The notes beneath the pieces were generated by a model, which was given only the letters and a program-made list of their open reading frames with translations, made no database searches and was not told where the DNA came from. This document shows, one piece after another, positions 33,789 through 33,856 of a DNA stretch of 33,856 nucleotides (positions are counted from its first letter, which is position 1; each line of letters begins with the position of its first letter). The position numbers were made by a program, and so were the translations under genes. Source of the DNA: Alicyclobacillus kakegawensis NBRC 103104 (GTDB lineage Bacteria > Bacillota > Bacilli > Alicyclobacillales > Alicyclobacillaceae); assembly GCF_001552655.1 (NCBI RefSeq), contig NZ_BCRP01000026.1, positions 1-33,856 on the forward strand, given 5' to 3'.

Positions 33789-33856
33789 ACCTCCGTTTGT
33801 TCTGGCTTGCCCCTAGCTAATCGTTCACGAATGATGAATTGTATTTATTATTACAT
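33789..33856. other. AT-rich upstream region at the window edge
   Basis: The last bases are much more AT-rich than the neighbouring genes and lie upstream of the PaaK-like gene. TACAAT (minus strand, 33843-33838) could be a -10 box, but any -35 would be at or beyond the edge. A short TCGT-N2-ACGA repeat sits near 33821-33830. No gene is seen here. Confidence 0.3.

Overview
The window looks like chromosomal DNA of a GC-rich, spore-former-type Bacillota, possibly Alicyclobacillaceae or a relative. This rests on a groES-groEL operon with a perfect CIRCE element, strong GGAGG ribosome-binding sites, frequent GTG and TTG starts, a YtrA-type GntR/ABC operon, and an aromatic operon whose gene order matches the Paenibacillus pra cluster as I recall it. 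The taxonomic call is inference. Most genes are on the minus strand. No rRNA, tRNA, CRISPR array, insertion sequence or phage gene was seen.

Layout. (1) 42-914: DMT/EamA exporter. Its upstream region carries nested inverted repeats. (2) 1176-3352: groES-groEL with promoter, CIRCE operator and a long intrinsic terminator. (3) 3507-10700, minus strand: an eight-gene meta-cleavage operon read as dioxygenase, semialdehyde dehydrogenase, hydratase, acylating acetaldehyde dehydrogenase, aldolase, decarboxylase, tautomerase and ACMSD-type decarboxylase. This is the order praA-B-E-G-F-D-C-H and fits protocatechuate 2,3-cleavage to pyruvate and acetyl-CoA. (4) 10909-13791, plus strand: a self-regulated ABC-2 transporter operon (permease, YtrA-like repressor, ATPase), then an IclR regulator that is a candidate regulator of the pra genes. 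(5) 13873-14064: a small membrane-anchored Gly-rich peptide. (6) 14068-18489, minus strand: a sugar-catabolism group (ThuA-like protein, sugar isomerase/epimerase, Gfo/Idh/MocA dehydrogenase, FGGY kinase). A palindrome overlaps the inferred promoter -10, and a hairpin precedes the kinase. (7) 18736-19548: an alpha/beta hydrolase. (8) 19647-33779: a second aromatic/CoA cluster. It holds a 3-hydroxyacyl-CoA dehydrogenase, a PucR-type regulator, a PHBH-fold flavin monooxygenase, an MFS carrier, two AMP-forming acyl-CoA ligases, a two-cupin gentisate dioxygenase, a thiolase, an enoyl-CoA hydratase, a 4-hydroxybenzoyl-CoA-type thioesterase and a PaaK-like CoA ligase.

How the parts may work together. 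The first aromatic operon opens a free dihydroxybenzoate ring and contains every step down to central metabolites. The second has the parts for a CoA-thioester route: import, CoA activation, optional beta-oxidation of a side chain, hydroxylation of an aroyl-CoA by the flavoprotein, release of gentisate by the thioesterase, and ring opening by gentisate dioxygenase. This resembles the salicyloyl-CoA route (sdg genes) or the 4-hydroxybenzoyl-CoA/gentisyl-CoA NIH-shift route (phg genes). Maleylpyruvate isomerase and fumarylpyruvate hydrolase are not in the window, so the lower gentisate steps must lie elsewhere. The most novel possibility is a combined island that feeds phenylpropanoid-like or hydroxybenzoate substrates into two different ring-cleavage systems.
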